A DNA stretch of 64,000 nucleotides from Streptomyces sp. PKU-EA00015 (GCF_013387495.1 NZ_JABZEE010000038.1:62001-126000); one strand, 5' to 3'. Shown: positions 23,910-35,937, numbered from the stretch's first letter. Program-made: numbers and translations. The notes: generated by a model from the letters alone, not told the origin.

Positions 23910-24043
23910 GTCAAGTCGGGGCGGCGGATCGTACTGCGCCGGACACGCGGAACGACTGAGGCGTCGCCCCCACCCGCTTTGCGGATCTCGGCATTCAGGA
24001 CCTTGATGTCGATCAAGTCGTTAGGACTCTGGTTGCGACACAG

Positions 24044-24077
24044 CGAGGGGCGCCAGCCGCACGGCTGCCGCCCCTCG
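24044..24077 (-). terminator. Hairpin terminator after nrdJ
   Basis: CGAGGGGCG (24044-24052) pairs with 24069-24077, with an inner AGCC/GGCT stem, 60 bases past the nrdJ stop codon. Confidence 0.8.
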
Positions 24078-24136
24078 TGTCGTCCGTGCTTAGCGGATTG
24101 CGTCGAATGTTGCAGGCAACGCAATTCCGCTCATTC

Positions 24137-27013
<2,877 letters not shown>

Positions 27014-27182
27014 GCCGCCTCCCATATACGGGCAAAAACGTCCTGAAGTGCCCAGATCTTCCCGTGGCACTGCTTGTGTGTGTTGTCCCGGAGCGCTGCG
27101 CAGCGTCCGTGACAGGTCATGTGCCGCCCGGAAGCGGGTGGAGATCCGTGACGCACGGCTCCGCCCGCTCGGCGGGTGCCGC

Positions 27183-27692
27183 TCAGTCGGCGGCGGTGGC
27201 GGGAACGGGGACCTCGACAGCCCCGTCGCCCCGCTCCTGTGCGGGTGGCCGTTCGTCGCGCAGCTCGGCGATGGCGGCCTCGAAGTCCTCGAGTGAGTCG
27301 AACGCCCGGTAGACGGACGCGAACCGCAGGTAGGCGACGAGGTCGAGTTCCTGCAGGGGGCCGAGTATGGCCAGACCCACGTCATGGGTGGTCAGCTCGG
27401 CACTGCCGGTGGCGCGCACCGCTTCCTCGACCCGCTGGCCGAGCTGAGCGAGGGCGTCCTCGGTGACCGGCCGCCCCTGGCACGCCTTGCGCACGCCGGA
27501 GATGACCTTGGTACGGCTGAAGGGTTCCGTCACACCGCTGCGCTTGATCACCATCAGCGACGCGGTCTCCACCGTCGTGAAGCGGCGGGAGCAGTCGGGG
27601 CACTGCCGGCGGCGTCGGATCGACGTTCCGTCGTCGGTGGTCCGACTGTCGACGACGCGGCTGTCAGGGTGCCTGCAGAAGGGACAGTGCAT
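27183..27692 (-). CDS. nrdR: Transcriptional repressor NrdR
   Basis: 169 residues. Nucleotide-sensing repressor of ribonucleotide reductase genes. The zinc ribbon is MHCPFCRHPDSRVVDSR...QCPDC (Cys3, Cys6, Cys31, Cys34) and is followed by RRFTTVE and an ATP-cone (VIKRSGVTEPFSRTKVISGVRKACQGRPV, about residues 47-130) that binds ATP or dATP. The tail is extended and Pro/Ala rich. ATG at 27692 is the conserved start; GGGAG is three bases upstream and AAGGAGG lies further out. Two NrdR-box-like sites, 31 bp apart, precede it, so it should repress its own operon with nrdJ. Confidence 0.96.
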   Translation of the reverse strand: MHCPFCRHPDSRVVDSRTTDDGTSIRRRRQCPDCSRRFTTVETASLMVIKRSGVTEPFSRTKVISGVRKACQGRPVTEDALAQLGQRVEEAVRATGSAELTTHDVGLAILGPLQELDLVAYLRFASVYRAFDSLEDFEAAIAELRDERPPAQERGDGAVEVPVPATAAD

Positions 27693-27802
27693 GGCTCCCA
27701 ACCCCTCCTTCACAGCACGACCGAATAGCCCCAACTGGCTCGCTGAGCCCCCCGAAGCAGCCCCAAGCATAGGCGATGCCCCGAGCTCCGACGGACCGGG
27801 GA

Positions 27803-27818
27803 CCACAACTTCTGGGTG
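27803..27818. promoter_or_regulatory. NrdR-like box 1
   Basis: CCACAACTTCTGGGTG, a 16-mer related to the NrdR box consensus (acaCwAtATwTwgtgt). It matches box 2 at 10 to 11 of 16 positions (CCAC-A--TCTGGG shared). Confidence 0.5.
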
Positions 27819-27833
27819 GTGGTCACAATCCAA

Positions 27834-27849
27834 CCACTAGATCTGGGGT
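27834..27849. promoter_or_regulatory. NrdR-like box 2
   Basis: CCACTAGATCTGGGGT. It starts exactly 31 bp after box 1, three helical turns, the spacing typical of paired NrdR boxes. The reverse strand reads ACCCCAGATCTAGTGG, close to the consensus. Confidence 0.55.
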
Positions 27850-28133
27850 CTGACCGCCTTCTCGGCCCGTAGAGCGTGTCGCGCGCCCCCTGGAGGAAGC
27901 CGCCGCGCACGGGGCGTATGGCGGCCGTTCACGGAGCGCACACGAGGCATCGAGCGCCGCCGTCGCGGGTGCGGCGGCGGGCGTCACGCACGAGCGAGTG
28001 CCAGACTGGGGCGGGCCCGGTCCCCTCGCCTCCGGCGGCGGAGGCTACCGTAGGACCTCTCGCCGGCCCACCTTCCGGCATTCGCACATACACCCAGCTG
28101 AGCGGCCACGTCAGGCAATCCGCAATTTTTCAC
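27850..28133. other. Intergenic region between nrdR boxes and the lexA SOS box
   Basis: The divergent nrdR-lexA gap is 518 bases in total. Besides the NrdR boxes and the SOS box, this 284-base middle part shows nothing recognisable; it becomes A/T-richer near 28120, as promoters do. Confidence 0.4.
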
Positions 28134-28149
28134 TCGAACGTGTGTTTGG
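28134..28149. promoter_or_regulatory. LexA-binding SOS box upstream of lexA
   Basis: TCGAACGTGTGTTTGG matches the actinobacterial SOS box TCGAAC-N4-GTTCGA at 10 of 12 defined positions, 61 bases before the lexA start, fitting autoregulation. Confidence 0.75.
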
Positions 28150-28210
28150 CGCAACCTTTCGAAACCAACTACCGTTGTCCAGCTAGGGAGACCATTCGAG
28201 AGGGGCCGAC

Positions 28211-28996
28211 GTGACCACCACCGCTGACAGTGCCGCCATCACTGCCCAGGACCGCTCCCAGAACCGATTCGAGCCGGTGCATGCCATGAATGACGCAGCC
28301 ACGACCCCGGAGGGGCCCAAGCCCACCCGCTCGCTGCCCGGCCGACCTCCAGGGATCCGTGCGGACAGCTCCGGCCTCACGGACCGGCAGCGGCGTGTCA
28401 TCGAGGTGATCCGCGACTCCGTGCAGCGGCGGGGTTACCCGCCGTCCATGCGCGAGATCGGCCAGGCCGTCGGCCTGTCCAGCACCTCCTCCGTCGCCCA
28501 CCAGCTCATGGCACTGGAGCGCAAGGGCTTCCTGCGGCGGGACCCGCACCGCCCCCGCGCCTACGAGGTCCGCGGTTCCGACCAGCCCAGCACCCAGCCG
28601 ACGGACACCACGGGCAAGCCCGCCGCCTCCTACGTGCCGCTGGTCGGCCGGATCGCCGCCGGTGGCCCGATCCTCGCCGAGGAGTCCGTCGAGGACGTCT
28701 TCCCCCTTCCCCGCCAGCTGGTCGGCGACGGCGAGCTGTTCGTGCTCAAGGTCGTCGGTGACTCGATGATCGAGGCCGCCATCTGCGACGGCGACTGGGT
28801 GACGGTGCGCCGCCAGCCCGTCGCGGAGAACGGGGACATCGTCGCCGCCATGCTGGAGGGCGAGGCCACCGTCAAGCGCTTCAAGCGGGAGAACGGCCAT
28901 GTCTGGCTGCTTCCCCACAACGCTGCGTACCAGCCCATCCCCGGCGACGAGGCGACCATCCTCGGCAAGGTGGTGGCAGTGCTTCGGCGAGTCTGA
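28211..28996 (+). CDS. lexA: SOS response repressor LexA
   Basis: 261 residues. The repressor of DNA-damage genes; RecA filaments trigger its self-cleavage. A ~50-residue actinobacterial extension precedes the winged HTH (LTDRQRRVIEVIRDSVQRRGYPPSMREIGQAVGLSSTSSVAHQL, about 56-99). The S24 protease part has the scissile Ala150-Gly151 (RIAAGGP), catalytic Ser185 in VVGDSMIEA, and catalytic Lys222 in GEATVKRF. GTG at 28211 with GAGAGGGG upstream. An SOS box lies 61 bases before the start. A downstream internal ATG (MNDAATTP) could serve as an alternative start. Convergent with the DinG-like helicase, itself a plausible SOS-type partner. Confidence 0.97.
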   Translation: MTTTADSAAITAQDRSQNRFEPVHAMNDAATTPEGPKPTRSLPGRPPGIRADSSGLTDRQRRVIEVIRDSVQRRGYPPSMREIGQAVGLSSTSSVAHQLMALERKGFLRRDPHRPRAYEVRGSDQPSTQPTDTTGKPAASYVPLVGRIAAGGPILAEESVEDVFPLPRQLVGDGELFVLKVVGDSMIEAAICDGDWVTVRRQPVAENGDIVAAMLEGEATVKRFKRENGHVWLLPHNAAYQPIPGDEATILGKVVAVLRRV

Positions 28997-29016
28997 CGGA
29001 CTCGCCGGCTCGGACC

Positions 29017-29051
29017 GGGCCCCGGGACCCACTGCGCCGGTCCCGGGGCCC
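29017..29051. terminator. Hairpin terminator between lexA and the DinG-like gene
   Basis: GGGCCCCGGGACC (29017-29029) pairs with 29039-29051 around nine bases, 20 bases after the lexA stop. A second 9-bp stem (CGGCGAGTC with GACTCGCCG, 28985-29007) overlaps the stop codon. Confidence 0.85.
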
Positions 29052-29142
29052 TGCTGTGTCTCCTCCGAAGCAGAACGGTCCTCCGGTGTGGTCTGCCCCG
29101 GGGGCCTCTGTGCCTCTCCCCGGTCGGGCGGGGGTCGTCGCG

Positions 29143-31113
29143 CTACTTGCCGTCGGCCTTGGCCGCCGCATCGATGGCAGCCAGCGACCGGCGCACCTGA
29201 TTGCGGTCCGTCGTGTACCAGAAGTCGGGCAGGGAGGCCCGCAGGTAGCTGCCGTACCGGGCGTTGGACAGCCTGGGATCCAGGACGGCCACGACTCCGC
29301 GATCCCCCGTGGCACGCACCAGACGGCCGGCGCCCTGCGCCATCAGGAGGGCGGCATGCGTGGCGGCGACGGCCATGAAGCCATTGCCTCCGGCCTCCTC
29401 CACCGCCTTCTGCCGCGCGCTCATCAACGGGTCGTCCGGGCGCGGGAACGGAATCCGGTCCATGACCACCAGCTGGCAACCGGGACCCGGGACATCGACG
29501 CCCTGCCACAAGGAGAGCGTGCCGAACAGGCACGTCTCGGGATCTCCGGCGAAGGTTTTGATCAGCTCGCCGAGCGTCTCCTCGCCCTGCAGCAGAATCG
29601 GCTTGTCGAGCCGCCCTCGCAGCTCCTCCGCGGCCGTCTTGGCGGCCCGCATGGAGGAGAACAGGCCCAAAGTGCGCCCGCCCGCTGCCTCCACCAGCTC
29701 GGCCAGCTCGTCCATCATGTCGCCGCGCGAGCCTTCACGGCCGGGCGTCGCCAGGTGCCGGGCGACGTAGAGGATGCCCTGCTTGGGATAGTCGAAGGGC
29801 GAGCCGACATCGAGCCCCTTCCACTGCAGCACCTCCTCTCCTCCGGTGCCCTCCGGGGCGAGCCCCAGGGATGCCCCCACGCCGTTGAAGTCGCCGCCGA
29901 GCTTGAGCGTCGCGGACGTGAGTACGACCGACCGCTCCGCGAACAGCTTCTCGCGCAGCAGTCCCGAGACCGACAGTGGAGCCACCCGCAGCGACGCGCC
30001 GAAGCGGTCGTGCCGCTCATACCAGACGACGTCGTACTCCGAACCGAGCGTGATGCGCTCGGCAACAGCGTGGATGTTCTCGACGGAGGCAAGCGCCTGC
30101 TTGCGCACCGCGTCCTCGTCCTGGACCGACTTGTCCCGGGTGGAGCCCAGCGCGCTGATCACCGTCCGCGAGGCGTCCCGCAGAGCCAGGAGTGCGTAGC
30201 CCAGATCCTCGGGGATCTCCTCGAGGCGGCCCGGCAGCGCCAGCTCCATCACACGCTCGAACGTCTCGGAAGCGGTCTGGAGCGCGTCCGCCGCCTTCTC
30301 GTTGACCAGTTTCGCCGCGCGGCGCACAGCTCGGTCGACCTGGCCGGGAGTGAGCTCGCCGGTGGCGACTCCGGTCACGCGCGAGACCAGTTCATGAGCC
30401 TCGTCGACGATCAGGACCTCGTGCTGCGGCAGGACCGGCGCCCCCTCGATGGCGTCGATCGCGAGCAGCGCATGATTGGTGACCACCACGTCGGCGAGCT
30501 TCGCCCGCTCCCTGGCCATCTCGGCGAAGCACTCCGCACCGTACGCGCACTTGGAAGCCCCGAGGCATTCACGGGACGAGACGGAGACCTGGCTCCAGGC
30601 ACGGTCGGAGACACCGGGCGTGAGATCGTCGCGGTCACCGGTCTCGGTCTCGTCCGCCCAGTCCCGCATGCGCAGGAGGTCCTGTCCCAGCTTGCTCGTC
30701 GGCGCGGCGGCCTCGAACTGGTCGAAGAGACCCTCCTCCTCGTCCTGCGGAGCGCCCTCGTGCAGTCGGTGCAGACAGAGGTAATTGGAGCGGCCCTTGA
30801 GCATGGCGAACTCGGGCCGCCTGCGCAGCAGGGGATGCAGCGCGTCGACCGTGCGCGGAAGATCCCGCTCCACCAGCTGGCGCTGCAGCGCGAGGGTGGC
30901 CGTGGCAACGACCACCCGCTCCCCGTGCGCAAGCGCCGGCACGAGATAGCCCAGCGACTTTCCGGTGCCGGTGCCGGCCTGCACCAGAAGGTGTGAATTG
31001 TCGTCGATGGCCTCGGCCACGGCCTCGGCCATGGTGACCTGGCCTGGCCGTTCCACTCCGCCGACGGCGGTGACGGCGGCGTGGAGGAGCTCGGGGAGGG
31101 ATGACTTCGTCAT
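29143..31113 (-). CDS. ATP-dependent DNA helicase, DinG/XPD-like
   Basis: 656 residues, superfamily-2 iron-sulphur helicase. Walker A is QAGTGTGKSLGYL (about residues 46-53) and the Walker B box is LIVDEAHEL. Four cysteines between motifs Ia and II (YLCLH, then RECLGASKCAYGAECF) match the Fe-S cluster of DinG/XPD. Motifs IV-VI follow (LTSATLKLGG, LGLFSSMRAAK, FGTLSLWQGVDVPG, AQGAGRLVRATGDRGVVAVLDPR). ATG at 31113. It diverges in function from RecQ and probably resolves R-loops, D-loops or G-quadruplexes; streptomycetes are G-rich. It lies convergent with lexA and is followed upstream by the siderophore operon, which reads toward it across a 37-base gap. Confidence 0.93.
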   Translation of the reverse strand: MTKSSLPELLHAAVTAVGGVERPGQVTMAEAVAEAIDDNSHLLVQAGTGTGKSLGYLVPALAHGERVVVATATLALQRQLVERDLPRTVDALHPLLRRRPEFAMLKGRSNYLCLHRLHEGAPQDEEEGLFDQFEAAAPTSKLGQDLLRMRDWADETETGDRDDLTPGVSDRAWSQVSVSSRECLGASKCAYGAECFAEMARERAKLADVVVTNHALLAIDAIEGAPVLPQHEVLIVDEAHELVSRVTGVATGELTPGQVDRAVRRAAKLVNEKAADALQTASETFERVMELALPGRLEEIPEDLGYALLALRDASRTVISALGSTRDKSVQDEDAVRKQALASVENIHAVAERITLGSEYDVVWYERHDRFGASLRVAPLSVSGLLREKLFAERSVVLTSATLKLGGDFNGVGASLGLAPEGTGGEEVLQWKGLDVGSPFDYPKQGILYVARHLATPGREGSRGDMMDELAELVEAAGGRTLGLFSSMRAAKTAAEELRGRLDKPILLQGEETLGELIKTFAGDPETCLFGTLSLWQGVDVPGPGCQLVVMDRIPFPRPDDPLMSARQKAVEEAGGNGFMAVAATHAALLMAQGAGRLVRATGDRGVVAVLDPRLSNARYGSYLRASLPDFWYTTDRNQVRRSLAAIDAAAKADGK

Positions 31114-31150
31114 AGCTCGACCAGCCTACGGGGCACCACTGACAACGGGA

Positions 31151-33124
31151 TCACGCATCGGGCCCATCAGGCCATGCCAGAGGGTTCGGTACGGTGCCGT
31201 GCACTGCCGCGTGGGGGCGTTCGGGCCGGTCACGGTACCCGTCGAGATGGAGCCTGTTGCGGTTCAGGCACAGCCGGTCGATACGCTCCGTGAGCAGATC
31301 GAACAGCTCGTAACGCTCCTTGAGCTCGGGAAAGCGGGCCTGATACCTCAGGATCTCTGCCCGTACGAGTGAGAAGAATCGGTCCTCGGCGATTCCCAGT
31401 TGCTCCCCGAAAAGCGGCGCGAGGTAGCGGAAGACACCCACGAACAGGCCCGCGTGGATGAACTGGGTGAGGAAGCCGGGCTCCTCGGTCAGCAGGATCC
31501 GGCGGACGTCGTCGGGCATCGAGGCGTGCTCCGGCAGCGGCCGGGCGCTGATGTTGACGTCGTCGACGAAGTCCTTGATCGCCAACCGCACCGGGACGTC
31601 GTGCTCGTCGTAGACGACGATCGCGTTCTCGCCGTGAGGGGAGAAGACGGTGCCGTAACGGTAGAGGAAATGCAGCAGCGGAGGCAGGAGCGCGGCGAAC
31701 AGCCGCTGGAGCCAGACCTCCGGAGCGAGCCCCGACCGCTCGACGAGCTCGGCGGCGAATGCGCGGCCCCGCGGGTCGGTGTGGAGCAGCGCTGCCAGGG
31801 TGCGGGCCCGTTCGCCGGCGTCGAGGCGGGGCTGGAGCGGCTCGCGCCAGATCGCGCCCAGAAGTTCCTTGTACTGATAGGGCACATCGTCGAGGCGGTC
31901 GTACAGAGGATGCTCGACGGTGACCGAGGCGACCTCGCCGAGGAGGATCACCCGGCACTCGTCGCGGAGGAACGGGTCGCCGTCGCGCAGGCCGTGCACC
32001 CAGGTGGTGACGGCCGGCGCCGCCAGAGTCCGTTCGGTGGGCAGACCGCGCCACACCAGAGTGTTGAGAACGGACAGCGGCAGTTTGACCATGTGCCGGT
32101 CGGGGCGGTCGACGTTCACGAAGGTGCGGATGGACTGCTGGGGCAACCGGAGGTCGCCGTCCTCCGGCAGCGGCACGATCTCCTGGCGCGCGATGGCCGG
32201 CGCGTACAGGGGCAGCAGCACCTCGTCCCACTGCCACGGGTGTACGGGGAGGAGGAGGTACGCCGCGGGGTCCAGCCCTCTGGCGCGCAGAACGGCTTCG
32301 AAAGCCGCCCGCACGGAGTCGTCGAGCTCGTGGCGGTAGAGGTCGTCCGGGGAGGCGAGGTGGGCGACGCCCCGGTAACGGGCGAGCGCCGAGCTGACGG
32401 CGATCCAGGGCAGCGCGGTGGGGCGGCGTGCCTCGGGGGCCCAGCGGGCGGCGTCGGCCGCGGAGAAGCCGATGCGGCCCTTGTTCAGGACGAGCCACGG
32501 ATGTCCGGTCTGGTGCCCTTCGAGTTCGGCGTAGCCGAGGTCGGCCAGCTCGGCGGCGGTGACAGTGGTGTGGTCGAGCGCGGTGTCGGCGGTGAGCGTC
32601 AGGGAGAGTTCGCGCAGCAAGTGGCCGAGGGTGGCTCCGTCGAGGGCGAGGGTCTCCTTCGCTCGGGCGAGGAAGGTGAGCGGGTCCGAAAAGGGCTGCC
32701 CGTCCCATTCGACGGAGGCGGCATCCACGCGCCAGCTTCCGTAGGCGCCGCGCCGCGCCAGGAAAGTCAGGTCTCCCGCGTCCCCGACGGTGAGGACATA
32801 GCGACGGCGCGGCGCGGGGCGGCCGGAGGCGGCGGGACGAGCGTCGTCGTGGCTGCCCGGGTCGGCAGGCGATTCCACGATCATCGGCTCGATGATCTCC
32901 TCGTAGGCGAACTCGCCGAGCATCTTCGCCAGGAGACGGCCGCCGGCCCGTTCCCAGCTCGCGCGGTCGAGGCCGGGCGGCAGGTGCAGCCGGGTCGACA
33001 GCGCATCCGGTCGGGCGGCTTCGGCGCATGCGGAGCCGGGCGGATCGGTCGAGGCGGTGGGAGCGGTCGAGGTGGTGGGTTCGGTCGACGCGGTGGAGTC
33101 GTGGCTGGCAGGCGACTTCGGCAC
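31151..33124 (-). CDS. IucA/IucC family siderophore synthetase (second of pair)
   Basis: 657 residues, NRPS-independent siderophore synthetase that condenses a citrate-type acid with an amine or hydroxamate through an acyl adenylate. The N-terminus is Thr/Ser/Pro-rich. Family blocks: LPVHPWQWDEVLLP (HPWQ near 310), QQSIRTFVNVDRPDRHMVKLPLSVLNT (ATP/adenylate-binding RT..K..L), SPHGENAIVVYDEHDVPVRLAIKDFVDDVN (the HGEN and KDF acids), and HAGLFVGVF in the C-terminus. GTG at 33124 (VPKSPASHD) has GAGGAG five bases upstream. Last gene of the four-gene leftward operon, 59 bases after the acetyltransferase. The substrate is not readable from sequence. Confidence 0.93.
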   Translation of the reverse strand: MPKSPASHDSTASTEPTTSTAPTASTDPPGSACAEAARPDALSTRLHLPPGLDRASWERAGGRLLAKMLGEFAYEEIIEPMIVESPADPGSHDDARPAASGRPAPRRRYVLTVGDAGDLTFLARRGAYGSWRVDAASVEWDGQPFSDPLTFLARAKETLALDGATLGHLLRELSLTLTADTALDHTTVTAAELADLGYAELEGHQTGHPWLVLNKGRIGFSAADAARWAPEARRPTALPWIAVSSALARYRGVAHLASPDDLYRHELDDSVRAAFEAVLRARGLDPAAYLLLPVHPWQWDEVLLPLYAPAIARQEIVPLPEDGDLRLPQQSIRTFVNVDRPDRHMVKLPLSVLNTLVWRGLPTERTLAAPAVTTWVHGLRDGDPFLRDECRVILLGEVASVTVEHPLYDRLDDVPYQYKELLGAIWREPLQPRLDAGERARTLAALLHTDPRGRAFAAELVERSGLAPEVWLQRLFAALLPPLLHFLYRYGTVFSPHGENAIVVYDEHDVPVRLAIKDFVDDVNISARPLPEHASMPDDVRRILLTEEPGFLTQFIHAGLFVGVFRYLAPLFGEQLGIAEDRFFSLVRAEILRYQARFPELKERYELFDLLTERIDRLCLNRNRLHLDGYRDRPERPHAAVHGTVPNPLAWPDGPDA

Positions 33125-33183
33125 GGGGACTCCTCGAGGGGAACCGATGCGGTTCGAGCGGTGTATGTCAGGCAGCGAGCGGT

Positions 33184-33942
33184 TCACAAAAGGTCCCGCA
33201 GACCGCGATCGCGGACCATGAGCGCGGCTCGCTTTTCGGGCAGGTCGACTTCGGCGAAGAAACGGAAGCCGGCCCTGAGGAACGCGGATACGGAAGGGGT
33301 GTTGCGCAGGTCCGGTTCGGCGATGACGCGTGCACAGCGGGGGCGGCGGTCGAGTACGAGGTCGGAAACGGCTCTGAGGAGCACCGAGCCCAGACCTCGC
33401 CCACGGTCGGCGACGCCGCCGAGGAGGAGGTGGATGCCTGTGTCGTGCGGTCGGGCCGGGTAGTGGCGGGCCAGAGGGTCGAGGTCGGCACGGTAGATCT
33501 CGAAGTAGCTCATGGGTGTGCCGTCGAGCACGCCGAGACAGGGGAAGCTTCGGCCGGCTCCGTCGCACTGGCCGCGCAGGTGGGCGGCTGTGACGGTCTC
33601 GGGCCCGGCCAGGTCCCAATAGGCGGCGACGGCCGGGTCGTTCATCCAGCGGGTGATCAAGGAGAGGTCACGCTCCGGGACGACGGGGACGAGGTGGAAG
33701 TCACCGGCGGGAGTGTTCACCGGCCCCCAGTCCGCAGGGGTGTCCAGCAGGTCCGCTGAGGTGTCCCACGGCTTCTGCACGGCCGCAGGGACCTCGTGCG
33801 CGGGAGGAGTGCCGTCGCCGTCCTCTAGGAGGATCTCGAGGAACTCGTCGGGCAGCCGCAGGTCGAGGGTCTCCTCCGGGCCCGAGCCGGGCGGGGACGC
33901 CTCGTCCGTACCGGGCTCGGTCGTGGCTTCGGTGCGAGGCAC
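33184..33942 (-). CDS. GNAT family N-acyltransferase of the siderophore operon
   Basis: 252 residues. After a Pro-rich N-terminal arm (~60 residues), the acyltransferase core shows RWMNDPAVAAYWDLAG, CLGVLDGTPMSYFEIYRADLD (IucB/RhbD-type strand pair), GIHLLLGGVADRGRGLGSVLLRAVSDLV (R-G-x-G-L-G acetyl-CoA pyrophosphate loop, V...RGRGLG) and RNTPSVSAFLRAGFRFFAEVDLPEKRAALMVRDR. This is the N6-hydroxylysine/hydroxyamine acetyltransferase family, which acylates the hydroxylated amine in aerobactin- or rhizobactin-like pathways. GTG at 33942. It is co-transcribed between the two IucA/IucC genes, gaps 59 and 60 bases. Donor and acceptor are inferred only. Confidence 0.88.
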   Translation of the reverse strand: MPRTEATTEPGTDEASPPGSGPEETLDLRLPDEFLEILLEDGDGTPPAHEVPAAVQKPWDTSADLLDTPADWGPVNTPAGDFHLVPVVPERDLSLITRWMNDPAVAAYWDLAGPETVTAAHLRGQCDGAGRSFPCLGVLDGTPMSYFEIYRADLDPLARHYPARPHDTGIHLLLGGVADRGRGLGSVLLRAVSDLVLDRRPRCARVIAEPDLRNTPSVSAFLRAGFRFFAEVDLPEKRAALMVRDRGLRDLL

Positions 33943-34002
33943 GGCGACGTTCTCCTCTCGTCGTTCGAACGGGTCTTCGGCGTTCGGTGATCCGCACGGT
34001 GC

Positions 34003-35907
34003 TCAGGAATGGAGCGGGTTGGTGATGGTGACGTAGACCGACTGGGTGTCGACGGGACCGACGAGTTCGTCGAGGCCGCGGAGACGGGTGAGCAGGTTGG
34101 CCTTGGAACGAAGGGTCGGGGCTTCGAGAAGCCGAGCCGGCAGCGGCGAGCCGAGGGAGGAATTGGCCGCCAGGAATCGCCGGAACGCGGCGAGGAGTAC
34201 GCGTTCGTCGGCGAGGTGCTGCGTCCCGAAGGCGCCGATGAGGCCGAGCACGTTGTTGATGCCGAGGTAGTACGCGAAGCGCTCGTCCGTCACGTCGTCG
34301 CAGACGAAGGTGTCGCTTTCGGCGCCGATTCCCGGGAGGCGGCGCTCGAGTCCGTCACGGTGGGACTGACGGAAGTAGTAGCCCTGGTTGTCCCGGTAGC
34401 GGCCGCCTGTCGGCCAGCCTTCGGGGTCGAGGAGGACGAGGGTGTTCTGCTGGTGCGCTTCGAGTGCGATGCCCGCGGTGGCGTCGAGCCAGAGCACGGG
34501 GCGTACGACGTGGTCCAGGTAGCGCAGGAACCACTCCGTCGCGACGGCGGGGACGGGCCGGCCTGTCCGGGCGGCGAGACGCTCGACCGTGTCGGAGAGG
34601 CGTGAGTGCGTGCCGGTGCGCCCGGGCCAGGGCCGCGGTGAGGTCAGGGCTGCGATGCAGACGGCGTCGTCGCTGTGGTGGAAGGGGTTGTGGCGCAGCA
34701 TGACGTCGAGTCCGGGGACGGGTTCACCGTCGGGTGTGTCGACCGCGAGCCATGCCGGATCGCGCACGATGTCGAATCCCGGGTGCGCCGCCCGCCACTG
34801 TTCGGCGAGTCCGGTACGGAGCAGCCGATGCACCTCCACCCCCCGGTGGAGCTCCTTGCGGAGGTTCTCCCGGCGGGAGTTGGTGATGCGCAGGCCGAGT
34901 GACAGCTTGAGCATCGCGGGTGCCCCGGGGCGGTGCACGGTACGGACGGAGGAGGTGGGATGCCAGGGGTCGCCGTGGGAACCGAGGTCGTGGAGCAGGC
35001 CGGCGTCCAGCAGCGCGGCCACGGTGGGCCGGTGCCGGAGGTCGCGTGCCTGCCACGGGTGCAGGGGCAGCGCGGCGCAGTTGGCAGGGAGCTGGATGTC
35101 GCCGGCGAGGCGGGAGGTGAGCTGCTCGGCGGCGAGCGTGCGTCCTTGCTCGGTCCAGGCCGAGTCGGCTGCGAGCACGGACCGGTCGACTGCCCACCAG
35201 TGCAGCGGGAAGGAGCCGTACAACTCCGGTGAGTAGAGAAGGGCTTCGGCGTCGGAGAGTCCCTCACGGCTCTTCGGTGCGGGGTGGAGCGGGTGGCCGA
35301 GCAGGAGGGACTGTTCGGCGTCGAGGAAGAGGTCCGCGCCCTCTGGTGCGGCGGGGTGCCTGCGCCGGTGAGCGATGAACTGGGCTGTGCGCCGGACGGA
35401 ATCGGCTACGCGGCCGACGAGGTCGGCTCCGTCCGTGCCGCCGGCTTCCCGGCCGAGGAGCGCGGCCACGGTCACCGCATCGGCGGTGGTGGCGTCGTGC
35501 GGGCTGCTTTCGAGAGCCGGCCGGCCGAAGCGGTGCCATCCGGAGGGTGACCAGTAGTGAACGGGGACGAGCAGGGCGGTCCCGCTGCCGTGGAGCGGAA
35601 TGCGCAGGGTGTCGCCCTCGGGCTCGGCGAGGTTGTTCTCGCGCACCCAGCAGCGGAGCAGGTTCTCGACCGCGGCGGCATCAGCCGCACGGCTGGGATC
35701 CGGATGGTCGAGGTGGTCCCCCGCTGCGGGGGCCGTGGACACGTGCCGGGCGGTGATCGGGGTTTGGTCGTCGCATCCCCCGGTCTGCTGGCGCGGCACC
35801 GTCGCCGCCTCGGCCGTGAGCGGCCCGCTCATCGCTCCGTGGGCGCGGTGAGCGGCGGTGGGGCGGCCGTGGGACTCGGGCACTTCGGGTGCGGGGCTGG
35901 TGTTCAC
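34003..35907 (-). CDS. IucA/IucC family siderophore synthetase (first of pair)
   Basis: 634 residues. A ~70-residue Pro/Ala-rich start precedes the synthetase. Blocks: LPLHPWQARDLRH (HPWQ), SSVRTVHRPGAPAMLKLSLGLRITNSRRENLRKE (adenylate and acid-binding), MLRHNPFHHSDDAVCIAAL, and AGIALEAHQQNTLVLLDPEGWPTGGRYRDNQGYYFR (EAHxQN). The two synthetases in this operon differ clearly in sequence, so they probably catalyse successive, different condensations rather than being a recent duplicate. GTG at 35907 with AAGGAAG upstream. It follows dat by 30 bases and precedes the GNAT gene by 60. Confidence 0.93.
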   Translation of the reverse strand: MNTSPAPEVPESHGRPTAAHRAHGAMSGPLTAEAATVPRQQTGGCDDQTPITARHVSTAPAAGDHLDHPDPSRAADAAAVENLLRCWVRENNLAEPEGDTLRIPLHGSGTALLVPVHYWSPSGWHRFGRPALESSPHDATTADAVTVAALLGREAGGTDGADLVGRVADSVRRTAQFIAHRRRHPAAPEGADLFLDAEQSLLLGHPLHPAPKSREGLSDAEALLYSPELYGSFPLHWWAVDRSVLAADSAWTEQGRTLAAEQLTSRLAGDIQLPANCAALPLHPWQARDLRHRPTVAALLDAGLLHDLGSHGDPWHPTSSVRTVHRPGAPAMLKLSLGLRITNSRRENLRKELHRGVEVHRLLRTGLAEQWRAAHPGFDIVRDPAWLAVDTPDGEPVPGLDVMLRHNPFHHSDDAVCIAALTSPRPWPGRTGTHSRLSDTVERLAARTGRPVPAVATEWFLRYLDHVVRPVLWLDATAGIALEAHQQNTLVLLDPEGWPTGGRYRDNQGYYFRQSHRDGLERRLPGIGAESDTFVCDDVTDERFAYYLGINNVLGLIGAFGTQHLADERVLLAAFRRFLAANSSLGSPLPARLLEAPTLRSKANLLTRLRGLDELVGPVDTQSVYVTITNPLHS

Positions 35908-35937
35908 GGAGGCTTCCTTGTGACGGGGGTCCGGGGA

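Noticed and set aside
27014..27182. Cobalamin riboswitch before nrdJ
   Set aside because: No B12-box (GCCACTG in sense orientation) or characteristic stems were found in the 169-base gap.
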